64,000 nt of DNA, taken from the NCBI GenBank assembly GCA_037954665.1, contig JBBMOL010000134.1, positions 1,860,001 to 1,924,000 on the forward strand. Direction: 5' to 3'. A program made the translations under genes and the position numbers. The notes below the pieces were generated by a model. It was given only the letters and a program-made list of their open reading frames with translations, searched no databases and was not told the DNA's origin. This stretch comes from Laguncularia racemosa. Lineage: Eukaryota; Streptophyta; Magnoliopsida; Myrtales; Combretaceae. Below, one piece after another: positions 1 through 12,517 of the stretch (positions are counted from its first letter, which is position 1; the number at the start of each line of letters is the position of its first letter).

Positions 1-338
1 GGTTTTCTAACCTTCGTTGCTCGCTCAAAGCCAAATGCAATTTCTATAAGCTTTGGCTCTGAACCCTTTAGGCCTCCAAAGCAGATACCAAATGGGACTC
101 CATCACTGTCATATCCAGCAGGGACACTTATTCCTGGGAATCCACCAATTGCAAGAATTGGTGAGGCATTTGAACCAGGTGTTACCAGTGCATCCAACTT
201 GTTCTTAAGCATCAGCTTTTCAAATCCATTTTTCGTGAGTCTTTGTAAATTTTTCACCGCTAGTTTTATGGAATTATCAATCCCTTTAGTCTTTTGGGAT
301 TGCAGAAATAAGTCTTGACCATACTCATCGATCTTCTC
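1..338 (-). CDS. Amidase exon 5 (last exon, incomplete at window edge)
   Basis: Starts after a CAG acceptor with EKIDEYGQD and is open to the window edge. It encodes the C-terminal blocks LDALVTPGSNASPILAI and GFPGISVPAGYDSDG and ends at KVRKP. The duplicate copy shows about seven more codons and a stop, so only about 22 nt lie outside the window. Confidence 0.88.
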
Positions 339-3300
339 CTGCATTGATATTAATTGTGAAGGAAACCATTGATTAAATTGAAATGACAATAATAATTATT
401 CCTTTATGTGGGCTAAAAATCATATGATTTGACACAAGCAATTTTCATTTATAAGAGTTCCTGGTATGCTAAAATTTGATTATCTCCACATAGTATAACG
501 GTCATCATTATGCAGGTCAGAAAAAGTTGATGATGGATGAAGACAGCATACAAGAAATATTTATACTTCAATATGCATAAAAGACAAGATATTTTCTAAC
601 AAGAAAAAAAAAAAGAAAGATATAAGCTTACCAAGTCCTTGTGTTTTTTGTTGAAGGCTATCACATCTGCCAAGGATCGAACTGGGGAGCTTACTAGATC
701 TTTGAGGTAAGCATTAAGAGCTACCTTGAATTCTGCAAGCATAGCTTTATCTTCACTCCCAGAATTATAAATTTCAGTCATGTTATCTATTTCCAAATTG
801 TCTACCAAGACTGCTCCTTTGTCCCTGTATAAGGAATCACATTTTATTACAGGAGGAAAAAAAAACAAGACAAAAATTCAAATCCGCTAACTATAAAATA
901 TAAAAAGCAAATACCAATCTAAAGGCTTTAAGTTTTTAGATCAGTTGATTGCCGTGTTAAACTTAACAAAAACCAATCAAGCTATCTCGAATTAACTTAC
1001 TCCCTTGTTTTGTTTTATCTGTTAGAACTCTGCCAAGACACTTAGTTTAGTAAATATGTATACTACATTACTGGTTCAAACTTTTCAGGCAAATGAACAA
1101 TCATCGTTGTGGAGAGCCAACTAATTGGACTTTGTTCTTCCAGTTTTCAAGATAGTCACTAGTACTTCATTTTGAATGTCAAGTAAGGTGTAATAGTCAG
1201 AAAACGTGTTAAAAAGCTATAACCAGCAACATGGATAGTTGAACAGCCATTAGGTGTGCCTAGAAAATAATATGTAATAAATCCGGTGGGCAATGATAAA
1301 ATAAAGACTAACAGAACATGCATATTATTTTGGCTTACTTTATATTGACCGATTGAAGGGTAAAAGCATATGGCATTCATGAGTGCTCAATTCTTAATTA
1401 ATAGTGTATTAGGAGTAGAAAGTTGAGCTTGGTACACCTACTGAGTAGACATTGTCTATCTGTAGATGTTTTTTTTGTAATGTATCCATATATATAAATA
1501 TACAAAACCTTTGTTTTTCTCATGGTATCAAAGTCTTGGCTCAAACTCCTCCATGGGCACAACACAGCTGGGGTTTTACAACCACATCCAACACAACATC
1601 ACTCAAACTGTAGAATACCAAAGTATAACTATCAACCAACCCTGCAGGGAACACCTCTGTGATAAGGCCTGCAAATGAATTTACTCGATATCTAGCCAAT
1701 CAAGGAATACACCATGAAAGCTCTTAAGAATACACTCCATAACAAAATGGAGTCGCAAAGCAGAAGAATCGTCACTTACTTGAAGCTAGATCCATCATGT
1801 TTCCCTAGTTCTATGCCTTATTCCTGTCAGGGAAAAGCCATTCTCCCTGCAGCTTATCTAATTAATAAGTTTCCTTTTAAACCTTTGAATGTTCATACTC
1901 TGTTGAGTACAAAGTCTAAGTCCTCTCCTAATGTTTGTCTATAATATTCATCACATCTAAGGGTGTTTGGTTGCGTTGTCTATGTCTACATTTCATCCCT
2001 TACTTGTGGCAAGCTCGAACTAGAGCACGCAAGTGTGTTTTTGTTGAATATTCACCAAGTCAAAAGAGCTAAAAGTATCACCATCTACCTCCCAAAAAAA
2101 TCCTTGCGTCAAGGTATGAGTCTTTTGGTGAAAACAAGATGCATTTCCAAAAAAAATTTGCCAAGGGGAAGCACACTAGCACATCAGAGCCCTAAAATTC
2201 TGCTTTATCTCTAACAATTTATGAACAAACTTTTCCACTTGTGTCAATCACGAATTCATGCCTAGTATGCCCGCACTCCTTACACCCTATGTCTTTTGAC
2301 CCTAAGCATAACAACAGAGATGACACTAGAGATGCAATCGATACCAAAAATCACAAGACCAAAGTATGGCCAATGTCAAATTCAAAGAGAGCAAGAGATG
2401 CTTCTCATGTGAAAAAATGTTGGTGGAAGTTTCAAGTAAGCAGAATGAGAATAAAGTAGATTCATTACAAGGAGATGAGAAAACCGATCGAGCTGATCTT
2501 CGTAATATTTCTATATCACTCAGAAAGCATAAGAGAGCACGTGTAAGATACCATACATCAGATACATAAGATACATGCAACTATCGCCTTGTTCTGCAGC
2601 CTCCACGACACAAAGTTGATAAGACAGTGATTCCTCAAAATATGAATGAGGCTCTTGGGGTTCCAAAGTGAAAGGAGGCAGTAATGGATGCAATGATCTC
2701 TCACATGATGATGAATGCACAGTTGAGAAAGAAGACATATTTAATTCATTAAATGAGATACATTAGATAACCTTTCAACTGCAAGGAAAAAATTAATGCA
2801 ATATTATAGAGGAAGTTGGTGCAAGCATAGATTTAGAGAGTCATGGGAGTAAAACTCAAAATGATTTGAAGATTCATGACATTAATATTGTTTAAGATGA
2901 AGTATGAATGGGTACTTCAAAAGACCTAGAATTACAAGAAATAAATATTATTAGTACGAGTAGTTATACCAATGATAATGTTCACAAAACAGTTAATGAT
3001 TACAAAACGGTTGATAATTAGTGATTTTTTAGTTTTATATTTTATTATAATGATTTATGTTATAATATAATTCATATCAGTACTAACATTTATATTTTAG
3101 TTTTGTAAGCATAATGATTATATTGTAACCAAAATCTATACTGAAATTTTTTATTTATTGTAAACATATTTATAATTTTTGAAAACTAGTTTATATAGAT
3201 TGTAAAGAACTTTCATTTTTATGTTCAAATTCTGCTGACCTTATTGCAATTCTTAATAAAATCCCAAGTTTGATAATCTTAGTTAAAAGACTCAAAATGC

Positions 3301-6300
3301 ATCTGGTGGCACAAGGTTAAATGAAGATCTATGGAATTGACTATGAAGGTTATAATTCAACATTATTCATGTGCTACTCTCCTTAGCAACAAACTTAGGT
3401 TAGTCATTGCACCGATTAGATATCAAGAAGCTTTTCTAAATAGTGAACTTGAGGAAGAGATCTATATAAGAGTACCACCTAGATTTAAGTCATTCACCTC
3501 AAATGGGAGAGTAAGAATTGAGAAAGTTCCTCTTAAGTTAGATAATATCATCATTACTAGTGATGACGAAGCTGGATTGAAGAAGGAAATCTGAGTTGAG
3601 TGCAGAGTGAAAGAGTTGGGAAACCTGAAATTTTTCTCAGGGATTGAACTGGCATAAAGTAGGCAAGGTATTTTCACCTTCCAGAGGAAGTATGTAGCAA
3701 ATGTACTAAAAGAGATGGGAAAGTTTGCTTCAAACCAGTTGCAACACCCCTAGAATACGATTGGAGGTGCAAGGTCAAAGGAGATGATCGAGCTGTTGAT
3801 AAAGAGTTATATCAGGATCAGTAGGGAGACTAACATATCTCTCTCTCACTCTACAAGATATTGTTCATGCAGTAAGCCTTCTGAGCCAAGTCATGCATTC
3901 TCTGACAGGAAGATACTTTAGATTGTCCACCATATCCTAGAGTACCTGAAAGGAACTCTGAGCAGACAGTTAACATTCAAAAAACCAAGGCAGGAGCATT
4001 GAAGCCTTTGTTGATGTTGATTAAGCTGGTGTTGTAGGTCTATGACAGTTTATTGTACAAAAGGAGGGGAAAATCTTATGACAGGGTGGCACAAAAAACC
4101 AATTTGTCGCAGCTAGAAGCGGATCATGCAATGTCAAAGGGGTTGTGTGGAGTATTGCGGCTGCAACAACTAATGAAAGACCCAAAGATGAGTTATGATA
4201 GTTCAATACAACTGCACAGTAATAGCAAATTTGCTGTTAGTATTATAAAGAATCCTATCCAACATGATAGGATAAAGCACGTGTGGATTGATCAACATTT
4301 CATCAAGTCAAAGATTGAAAGTAGAGATATCAACCTTGCCTATATCGCTACAAGATTAAATGAAGCATATGTGCTCATAAAAACCCTAAAAATCCATGTT
4401 TGCAGTTATTATACGCAAGCTTTGAATACTGAACATCTGTCTCTTAGGTTAAGGAATGTGTTAGAATAATAAATCCTTTAGACAAGATATTAATGACACA
4501 TTAATGACATAATCTATTAGCATAATGGAATAAGGTAAAAACGTAATTACAATTACTAAGAAGTAGAATTACAATGACCAATAGAAAAATAGTAAATATT
4601 ACTTTGATTACATTTAAAATGATATTATTAATAGATTGAGAATATATTTAAAAATATTACCCTTGCCCCAGTCCAGGACTTGGCTGTTGACTAGAGTCCC
4701 ATGGATAAAATGTGGAACTTAAGTAACAAGGAAAACAAATCAAGAAGTAGCTTAATCCTAAGAAGGAATTACAATTTTTTTAATTGCTAGCAATAAGAAT
4801 TTTATAGAATTGTTATTCCACCAATCAAAAAGCAGTAATAATTTTTATAAGGGAAGAATACACAATTGATGTTACCCCATAAAAGTCATCAAAACATGCT
4901 AAGTGTAAAAGGTTGAGGTTGGTACACCTATCAAGTAGACAATGTCTATTGATAGATGTTTCTTCCAATGTATACAAATATGGAAAAAATACATAACCTT
5001 TTATCTCACTTTGCAACATTTATGCACCCGTGTTTTCATCTATTTGAAGCTTTTTGTTTTGACGCTAAAAAATTTAGATGTTAGACAACAATAGTCCACA
5101 AAAGTCAAATATATTGTATGTGAGCTCCATTGTCCTATGTGTTACCAATCTAATGGAAGGACCATCATATGTGGATGGCCAACTTTTTTGCCACCCATGA
5201 TCTACCCTAGCTTCGGAGACCTTGATCTTCACAAGGGCTTAAACCCAAATGCATTTATGTCACTTGTCTTGTATGGAGTCTCACATAAGCAGAGACTAAT
5301 TACAATATAGCAGCTACTACAAACTTCAGTATGTCTAAACTAAAACATGTGAAAGATCCCCATTATAAATGAAAGATATGATTATAAAAGCACTCATACA
5401 ACTAATCAATATTTTTTCCTTTCTGATATGGATATATCATTTTGCCTGCTATTTACTCTTTGAAATCCTGTGTTAGGACTTGTCTTTAGGCTTTAACATG
5501 ATATGAAAGAGATAGCAGGGATAGTTACCTTAATGTTTTGAAATGGCTCTCGAAAACTTTAAGGGATTTATTGGGAAAAGAAAAGAAGATGTCCTCCACA
5601 ATTCCCAGTCTCTTTCCCTTGAGCCCATCAGCTTTGAGAAACTGCTTGTAACCACCTCGTGGTATGTACTTGGAAGCTTCTCTCGTAGCTTCAGCATCAT
5701 GAGGATCAAATCCTACGATTACATCAAGGACATTCACTGCATCTGCAACACTCCTGCACATAGGCCTGCATGAAAGCCCAAACGACCATGTATCAATTTC
5801 CATCAATTTTTGTAATTTATATCATTCACATCATCATTTAAGAAACGAAAATGTAAGTTGGATCACTAAAACTGTTATGTACCTAACACATGGCAATTAT
5901 CATCTTTTAGATATTTATTTTACATGGTTACATGGTCTAGTAAAGGATATGAGAAATCAAAATTATGACATGAAGGCATGATTAGCAATGGCAAGAAAGA
6001 AGAGAACCAAAGGATTTCGCAAATTGTAATGGTCTCCTATGGTTGAAAGAGTATGTACATGAAGTACTTACGTAGCGCTTCACTTGATACTAGAATGCTT
6101 TTAATCAAGTTTATATTGGAATTGATAAAGTTAGGTTCACTCCAATGTGACTTCAAAGTAAATTAAACATTAAGTAATTTCGCTTCAGTAAGTCTATTGT
6201 ATTAAGTTTCTTGAATCTCAGCGGATATTAATATGTAACATGCTAAGGGAGGCAATGTTCCTTTCCGTTCTTTTACGCAACTTTCTAGGGGCAAAATGTT

Positions 6301-7678
6301 ACAAAATTTCCTTCTCTTATCTGACCTAGACATTCCATGTTTCAGGTATTGCCATGCTTCAAAGCAATTAAGGCACCCAAACAGTACAGTAAATAAAAAT
6401 ACTTCATCAATAAAAGAGTTGAGTTCAAGTGTCTCCTTGATCTGCATTAATGATCTTGTTTTGAGGACATATTTCTTATCTTATATTTTTAATGCATGTT
6501 TCAATTTGTTTAAAGCAGCTGAATGCTGCATTAATTAACTATGAAACAAAAAGATTAAGCCAATTTGCCATGTGAAATCGATTACATGAGAAGAGTTGTA
6601 ACTGTAGAAACACAGCTAAATGATGGAGTTGAACAAATGAAGGCGGAAGAATCTTGAAGAAATTCCTATAATAGGCCCAGTTTGTGCAATTTTATAGATG
6701 TTCATGTGAAGAATCCATAACATTATTGAAATCAAATAGAGGGTGCTCATATGAGGAAGACACTCACCCTACAGTGTCTTGTCTTGGAGTAATTGGAATG
6801 ACTCCTCCACGGCTGGTAAGACCAATAGTGGGTTTGATTCCAACCACTGAGTTTGCACCGGAGGGGCATAAGATGGAGCCATCAGTCTCAGTCCCTAGTG
6901 ACAATGCTGCCATGTTTGCTGCCACTGATATCGCTGATCCACTGCTTGATCCACATGGATCCGCCGATAAATTATACGGATTCTGAGTCACCAAGATCCA
7001 CCAGCAAGTTAGCAAACGGGAGTCAATCATATGAAGTGACTGAATTTTGGCTAAATTTCATATGATCCTTTGAAGTACATAGTCATTAGAAATATTAGAT
7101 GTTCTCGTTTAGCTTACCTTTCCTTGGCCACTCCTAGCACACCATCCAGAGGGTGTTCTTGTGTCCCGGAAGGAAGCCCACTCACTCAAGCTTGCCTTAC
7201 CCAATATTACAGCCCCAGCACTCCTCAACCTTGCCACAACCCCTGCATCCCGTGGCACAACCGAGCCGAGCAGCGTAAACGAGCCAGCTGTTGTGTTCAT
7301 CTTGTCTTTGGTAGCAATGTTATCCTTGATTAGGATAGGAATACCATGCAAACCGGAAAGAGACCAATGAGGTTTAGTCTTACGTTCTTGGTCAGCCTTC
7401 TCAGCTTGACACAGCGCATCTGGGCTCACCTCTATGACGCCTCTTAAGACCGGGTTGAGCCTATGGATTCGATCGAGGTAAAACTCTGTGAGTTGCCTAG
7501 AAGTGAGGTAGTTCTGCTTAAAAGCTTCCCGGAGAGAGTCTACACTTGGCTCCTCGAAAGAGTAAGCATGGACGCTGACTGCGATGTTAAGGGTACCAGG
7601 TAATGAAATAAACAAAAGAATCAAAAGCTCAATGAGAATGAAAGAAAAACTGATATTAACTGGGGCTCTTGCATCCAT
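1..7678 (-). CDS. Amidase-signature family hydrolase, five exons, 3' end cut by window edge
   Basis: Predicted secreted or endomembrane hydrolase of the amidase-signature superfamily (plant putative-amidase group; substrate not known from sequence). Exons are 7678-7118, 6982-6768, 5765-5529, 824-632 and 338-1, all with GT-AG borders and compatible phases. With about 22 nt inferred from the duplicate at 40.6 kb, the total is 1566 nt, a 521-aa protein, normal for the family. Residues 9-38 are hydrophobic (signal peptide or anchor). The expected Lys-Ser-Ser catalytic set is visible: Lys118 in LIKDN, Ser199 in CGSSSGSA and Ser223 in GTETDGSI. No stop or frameshift is seen. Its third intron (825-5528) is swollen by an antisense copia relic, which could affect splicing. 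The family call is firm; the substrate is open. Confidence 0.9.
632..824 (-). CDS. Amidase exon 4
   Basis: Begins after a CAG acceptor with the rest of the split Arg codon, encodes DKGAVLVDNLEID and the segment ending FNKKHKDL, and stops at GTAAGC in phase 0. It is intact here. The duplicate at 41,294-41,472 has lost 14 nt from the middle of this exon. Confidence 0.88.
1404..1522 (+). repeat. 5' LTR remnant of the intronic copia element, with primer-binding-like site after it
   Basis: Matches the last 120 or so bases of the 3' LTR at 4459-5008 and ends TTCTCA. TGGTATCAAAGTC at 1523-1535 resembles the initiator tRNA-Met primer site used by most plant copia elements, with changes from the usual TGGTATCAGAGC. 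The upstream part of the LTR is missing in both duplicate copies. Confidence 0.6.
1714..2214 (+). pseudogene. Copia integrase C-terminal fragment
   Basis: Two adjoining reading frames (1714-1944 and 1963-2214) resemble the copia integrase end. They include GKAILPAAYLINKFPFKPLN (the usual W.eAv.tAayliNr-type block) and RVFGCVVYVYI, the conserved FGC block. A stop and frame change separate them. The catalytic upstream half is absent, so it cannot act. Confidence 0.7.
3290..3735 (+). pseudogene. Copia reverse transcriptase fragment
   Basis: Short decayed blocks of the copia RT remain: HLVAQG (usual RLVAKG), EAFLNSELEEEIYIRVPP (usual AFLNG.L.EEVYM.QP) and LDNIIITSDD where the YVDD active site is expected. 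The active-site aspartates are altered and the frame changes several times. Confidence 0.7.
4053..4469 (+). pseudogene. Copia RNase H fragment
   Basis: A 138-aa open frame with copia RNase H blocks: QLEADHAMSKGLCGVL, the SNSKFAVSI block (usual CDNKSAI.I), then NPIQHDRIKHVWIDQHFIK and INLAYIATRLNEAYVL. It runs straight into the 3' LTR starting TGTTAG at 4459, as in intact copia elements. The catalytic DN pair is changed. Confidence 0.75.
4459..5008 (+). repeat. 3' LTR of the intronic copia element
   Basis: Starts TGTTAGAATAATAAATCC directly at the end of the RNase H frame. Its last part matches the remnant at 1404-1522. The end is placed at TATCTCA by alignment to the 5' copy; it may be a few bases off. 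No clear target duplication was found. Confidence 0.6.
5529..5765 (-). CDS. Amidase exon 3
   Basis: Starts after a CAG acceptor, completes a split Gly codon, and encodes PMCRSVADAVNVLDVIVG, GGYKQFL and LKGKRLGIVED, blocks typical of plant amidases. It ends in a split Arg codon before GTAACT (phase 2). The following intron is 4.7 kb and holds the copia relic. Confidence 0.88.
6768..6982 (-). CDS. Amidase exon 2 (amidase signature, both catalytic Ser)
   Basis: Follows a CAG acceptor and ends before GTGAGT in phase 2. It encodes NPYNLSADPCGSSSGSA followed by SLGTETDGSI, the glycine/serine-rich core with the cis-Ser and nucleophile Ser. Then comes the VVGIKPTIGLTSRGGV block conserved in the family. 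A Cys replaces the more usual residue just before GSSSGS; this is not a catalytic position. Confidence 0.9.
7118..7678 (-). CDS. Amidase exon 1 (signal peptide and catalytic Lys)
   Basis: Codes residues 1-187. The start is the first ATG after a TATA-like box about 50 nt upstream and precedes a strongly hydrophobic N-terminus, so this Met is preferred. It contains SLSGLHGIPILIKDN, the amidase-signature block with the catalytic Lys, and ends at GQGK just before GTAAGC (phase 0). The next exon starts NPYNLSADP, the usual continuation in plant amidases. Confidence 0.9.
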
Positions 7679-7725
7679 AGCTAAGCTGCTCCTGAATCTG
7701 ACAAGTGACTTAGAAAACCCAGTCG

Positions 7726-7735
7726 TTTATAAATA
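7726..7735 (-). promoter_or_regulatory. Probable TATA box of the amidase gene
   Basis: On the minus strand this reads TATTTATAAA, about 50 nt upstream of the ATG at 7678, a normal spacing for a short plant 5' UTR. No other core element was recognised. Confidence 0.5.
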
Positions 7736-7739
7736 GCTT

Positions 7740-9021
7740 ATAGCCGCACATGAAAGCTTTTTTGATCAGTCATTCACACTTATTTTCGTAAAAGTAAATT
7801 GAAAAGGAAAAGGGGAGATGTTTTAATAAATTAAATAATTTCAGTTCTCTCTATTTCCCTTTTTATTTCAATCAAATAACATTTAAAAAAAAAAAAATTC
7901 GTCTCATTTTAACGGAGGATGTTGGCAATATGGCCTTCCAAGTTCCACTTTTGTTGGCCAAGTGAAGGGAAATTAATCAGAACGCATAATAAGATATTCT
8001 TTTCGGTTTTCACATTCTATTCCACAACTTTTCAAATATCCCATGAGGGGAGTAAAAGTTGTCTATAGTAGAAAGTACGAGGAAAGGGGATCCACCACCA
8101 CCACTAAAGGGGGCTCACCACCACCACTATCTCCATCAGGTGTGGACTGGATATTGATGCCAGACAGGTATGTATCATGATTATGCTGCCAAAATCATCA
8201 GAAACAAGACAAGACTACGTATGGTTCAGAATATCTAGAATTTTTCACACAAATCAGGACACTTGTTTTGCTCGGCAGATCTTCTCATGTCCTTTACTGG
8301 GATATTGCTTTTTACAAGAAAAGAAGGTAGTTTAGGCCATACAAAAATAATTGAAAAAAATCTTATCCTAGTTGGCCCTTGTAACCATTTGGTTCGGTAT
8401 GGTGATGGAGTAAGTGTAATGGAAAAATAAAGGGTTTTTAAGGGGGGCTTAAGATGCAACGACAAGGAATTTTTTTTAATTACGATTTAATAATTTTCAA
8501 AAAATTTTATGATTTAAAATAATTGGTTTATTTTATGTATTTAGGTTTGTATGATATAGTTATTCCTCTAAAATTAGATTTTGGTAAAAAACTATGTAAG
8601 TTGTTACATTCTATATTATTATGAAATAGGAATGTAAATATTAAAAATACTTTATATTATTTCTTTCCTTCTTTTGTAAAATTATTCTCTTTCCTTATTT
8701 ATTGTTTAGGTCATATATATATATATATGTATGTATGTATGTATGTATACTATTGAATAAAGTGTGGAATAAAACTCTCTTAATTTCTATTATATTACAT
8801 ATACGAATACAAGATTATCTCCGTACGTTGTTGCAAACCATAGTAGTTAATGTTATGGCTTCATTATCAGTATTTATTATAATTTGAAATATTCTATCAT
8901 TTAATTTAAGATTGATAAAGTTTGATCTTTTGTTTTGCATTTCAAAGCTTTATTGGTTTTATATCTAAATTTAATCCCTCATTACTTAAGGTTCAAAAAA
9001 ATTAATTTTTTTTTAGTTAAT
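7740..9021. other. AT-rich spacer upstream of the amidase; microsatellite; no gene seen
   Basis: Contains poly-A/T tracts, short CACCAC-rich bits near 8092-8126 and the compound microsatellite at 8713-8748. Open frames here are short and lack recognisable domains. Confidence 0.6.
8713..8748. repeat. Compound microsatellite (AT)n then (GTAT)n
   Basis: Eight AT units run into five GTAT units. Likely length-polymorphic. Confidence 0.9.
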
Positions 9022-10700
9022 TCCCCTAACTTTTGCAATTTCATCACGGAATACAAGGCATGCATATTAGGCCTCAAGATGGCTCTCAATATAGGAATTG
9101 TAGACCTTGAAGTATATGGTGATTCATCTGTAATCATCCTTCAAACCCTGGGAAAATATAAGACTAAGGACCCTAAACTCGTCCTATACCATCAGTACTT
9201 AGAAGAGCTAATCAAGCAACTCTAAGAGATCACTTTTACCTATGTGCCAAGGACTCAAAATCGATTCATTGATGCATTAGCAATATTAGCATCAATGGTC
9301 TGAATATCAAATGAAGTCAAGTTCCAACCACTTAAGATAGAAATAGAAAGGAAGCTTACACTTTACTTAGCTACTGAAAAGGTCCAAAAAAGTAATGCCC
9401 CAAATCAAGAGGCTCAAAAGAAAGAACCATGGTACATAAATATAAATGCTTTCATCTAGATAGGGCAATATCCTGATGAAACAAATGAGAATGATCAAAA
9501 CACCCGTCGAAGACTAGCAGCCCACTTCACCATTAGTGGAGATATGTTATACAAAAAATCATTTGATGCTACCCTACTCAAATGTATAGATGAGGTTGAG
9601 ACTAACAAATTGATGAAAGAAGTCCATAAGGAAGTATTTAGCCTACACATGAATGGGTACATGTTGGCACGAAAGATCATATAAATGGGTTTTTTTTTTT
9701 TTTAACAATGGAAGTTAATTGTATCAAGTATGTAAGATACTACCACTTATGCTAAGTCTATGCTAATAGGATTAGCACCCCCTCCACAAGAATTACATGT
9801 ATTAGCGGCACCTTAGCCCTTTTTTGTGTGGGGAATAGATGTTATTGGCCTAATCATACCAAAAGCCTCGAATGGACATAGATTCATCCTTGTGTTCCTT
9901 AATTACTTCACCAAGTAGGTGGAACCTTCCACATATACTAGCGTAACCAAAGGAGTTGTGGCAAAATTCCTTGAGAAAAAATAATAGCCCAATATGGAGC
10001 ACCTGAGGAAATAATCACAAATAATGGCACCAATTTGAACGACAAAATTTTGCATGAGTTATGTGAGCAGTTTAATACCAAACACCATAACTCGACACCA
10101 TACTACCCCAAAATGAATAGGGTAGTAGAAGTAGCAAACAAAAACATCAAAAGAATTATTGAAAAGATGACGATAATGTACATAGATTGGCACGAGATGC
10201 TCCCTTTTACTTTAATCACTTATAGAACCTCAGTCAAAACATTTATTGAAGCAAAACCCTACTCTTTGGTATGTGGTATAGCAGTTGTTCTCCCGGTGGA
10301 AATTAAAATTCCTTCTTTGTGGGTATTGGTGGAAACCTAACTTGATGAGTTTAAATGGGTCAAGAAAAGATATGAACAACTAAATTTACTCAATGAAAAG
10401 AAGCTTGCTGCTCTATGCCACGAACAATGTTATCAAGAGAGAATGATGTGATCCTTTAACAATAAATTATGCCCTAAAACCTTCAAAATAGGTAACTTGG
10501 TGCTCAAGAAGATATTGCTAAGTGTTTAAGATCCTTAAGGAAAGTTTACACAAAACTATGAAGGCCCATACATAGTAAAAAAAGTGTTATCAAAAGGTTC
10601 CTTAATTTTGTCAATGATTGATGGTCTTGAGATTAAGGGTCTAGTTAACTCAAATGCTACAAGTTATACTTTCCCTAAACATCAATGGAATATTTAATCT
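9022..10700 (+). pseudogene. RNase H-integrase fragment of element E
   Basis: Closely parallels 56,650-58,270 of element B. It has the second, Tat-lineage RNase H block EYKACILGLKMALNIGI with DLEVYGDSSVII, a zinc-binding-type region and an integrase core with NTKHHNSTPYYPKMN and VEVANKNIKRI (catalytic Glu kept). Stops and frame changes are frequent. It is truncated on the left within RNase H. Confidence 0.75.
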
Positions 10701-10775
10701 CCATTCAATGAAATTATTGGAATTTTTGGAAATCTTGCAAGCTTGATTCTCATCATTTCACAAGCAAGGTTGATA

Positions 10776-11560
10776 GATGATAGATGCAGCAAGTGAAAGG
10801 AAGATGATAGATGCAGCAAGTGGAGGTGCACTTTTCACAAAATCGCTAGAAGATGTGCAACAACTAATTGATACCATTGCAGGAACTTTCAGACAATATG
10901 AGAATTAAGAGCCTTCAAGAAGAGTCAATGAGGTAAGATCTTTAAACCTTGAATCCCAAATTTCACAACTTACTACTTTGGTCAAGAGTTTGGTTGCAAG
11001 AAATTCTCAACAAGCTAGAGTTTATGGTATTTGCACTCAACTGAATCATCTAACTAATATGTGCCTAACACTTCAAGAAGATTATTCACGTCAAGTTAAT
11101 GCATTGGGAGGTTTTCCAAGCCCTTTACAAAGGAGGCATGATCCATATTCAAATACATACAACCCTGGATGGAGAGTCCACCCAAATTTCAACTATAGGA
11201 CAAGGCCATAAAATCCTCAGCAAGTTCAACCTAGACCACCACAACGGCAGCAACCATCTTCATCTAAGCAAGGTATGTCACTTGAAGATATTGTCAAGTC
11301 ACTTGCTAATACTACTTTGCAATTTTAACAGTAGATGAAAGTGAGCATTTAAAGCTTAGAAAACCAAATGAGCCAACTAGCTGGAGTCCCAAGGTAAACT
11401 ACTATCTCAAACAGAGGTGAACCTAAAGCAAAATGCAAGTTCCATAACCTCAAGAAGTGGAAAAGAGCTACTAGAGACTAGTCGTGAGACAAGCCGTGGG
11501 TATGGACAAAAGGCAGAATCAAAAGAAGAAATCTCTATCTAACCCCGAAATTTAGATCAA
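10776..11560 (+). pseudogene. Athila-type gag C-terminal remnant
   Basis: Starts in a block encoding AASGGALFTKSLEDVQQLID, like Athila gag. It continues with ARVYGICTQLNHLTNMCLTL (zinc-knuckle-like C...H...C) and NALGGFPSPL, then loses frame. A 20-bp tandem duplication (10,776-10,795 and 10,803-10,822) lies at its very start. Confidence 0.65.
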
Positions 11561-11855
11561 GATGAAGAACCCAAATCTGACCAACCAAAACAAGTGGTGG
11601 TCAAACCCCCATTTATAGAAAGGTTAGCTAATTCCAAGAAAAATAAAAAGATAACAAGATCCTAGATATATTTTGCACAACTGAGGTAAACATCCCTTTA
11701 CTTGATGCTATTAAGAAAATGCCTCATTATGCAAAATTTTTGAAGGAATTTTGCACAAATAAAAAGAAGATTTCTGGATATGAAAAGATAAATATAGGGG
11801 AAAATGTACCTGCTGTTCTTCAAAGGAAATTGCCCCCTAAATGCAAGGATAAGGT

Positions 11856-12422
11856 ATGTTTTCTATTTCCTGTACTATTGGTAACTTAGGGATTAAAAGG
11901 GCAATGTGTGATTTGGGTGCATCTATGAATGTCATGCCATTATTAATTTATTCATCTTTGAATGCTCGTCCTTTAAAAGAAACTGGAGTTGTCATACAAT
12001 TAGTTGATAGGTCTATAGTATACCCTGAGGAAATACTAGAAGATGTTTTGGTTCAAGTCAATGGGTTAATTTTTCCTACTGATTTCTTTGTTCTTGATAA
12101 GGAAGAGGACAAGTCCTCTAAATCATCAGAGATATTGCTAGGAAGACCTTTCCTTTGCACAGCTAGAATAAAAATTGATGTGCATGATGGTACTTTAACT
12201 ACGAAATTTGATGGAGAAATAGTTAAATTTAATGTTTATGATGCCATGAAATACTCTGGTGATGTGTCATTTGTATGTGGTATAGATGTAATTGATCTTT
12301 TGACACAACAGACCTTTAAGCTAAACATTGTTGATGAATTGATGATTGCATTGTGTGAGAACAGTACTTGTGATGGTTTGGATAAATCTCTACATGATAT
12401 TAAAATTAGTGATAAATTGTAG
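11856..12422 (+). pseudogene. Athila-type aspartic protease domain
   Basis: A 188-aa open frame. AMCDLGASMNVMPL holds the catalytic Asp (D-L-G-A-S in this lineage), and EILLGRPFLCTARIKIDVHD is the flap and C-terminal part. Upstream and downstream frames are broken, so it is not part of a working polyprotein. Confidence 0.8.
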
Positions 12423-12517
12423 GAGGTTGTCCATGAATTAGATGCTCTTAAACCAACAAGGAACAACTTTATTACTTTTATTAAACTAGCAACCAAACTA
12501 AACTTTTACCTTCTATT

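Larger units (their letters stand above)
1404..5008 (+). mobile_element. Degenerate Ty1/copia element in amidase intron 3
   Basis: Inserted antisense to the gene. It has a truncated 5' LTR (about 1404-1522), then a primer-binding-like TGGTATCAAAGTC, decayed gag, integrase, RT and RNase H pieces in the copia order (INT before RT), and a 3' LTR (4459-5008). The shared LTR word is GGTACACCTA...GTAGACA...TGTCTAT. Many stops and gaps show it is dead. The copy of its 5' part at 42.0-42.8 kb shows it inserted before the segmental duplication. Confidence 0.8.

Noticed and set aside
6684..7370. Plus-strand frames of 69-100 aa
   Set aside because: They are shadows of amidase exons 1 and 2, which have clear family motifs on the minus strand.
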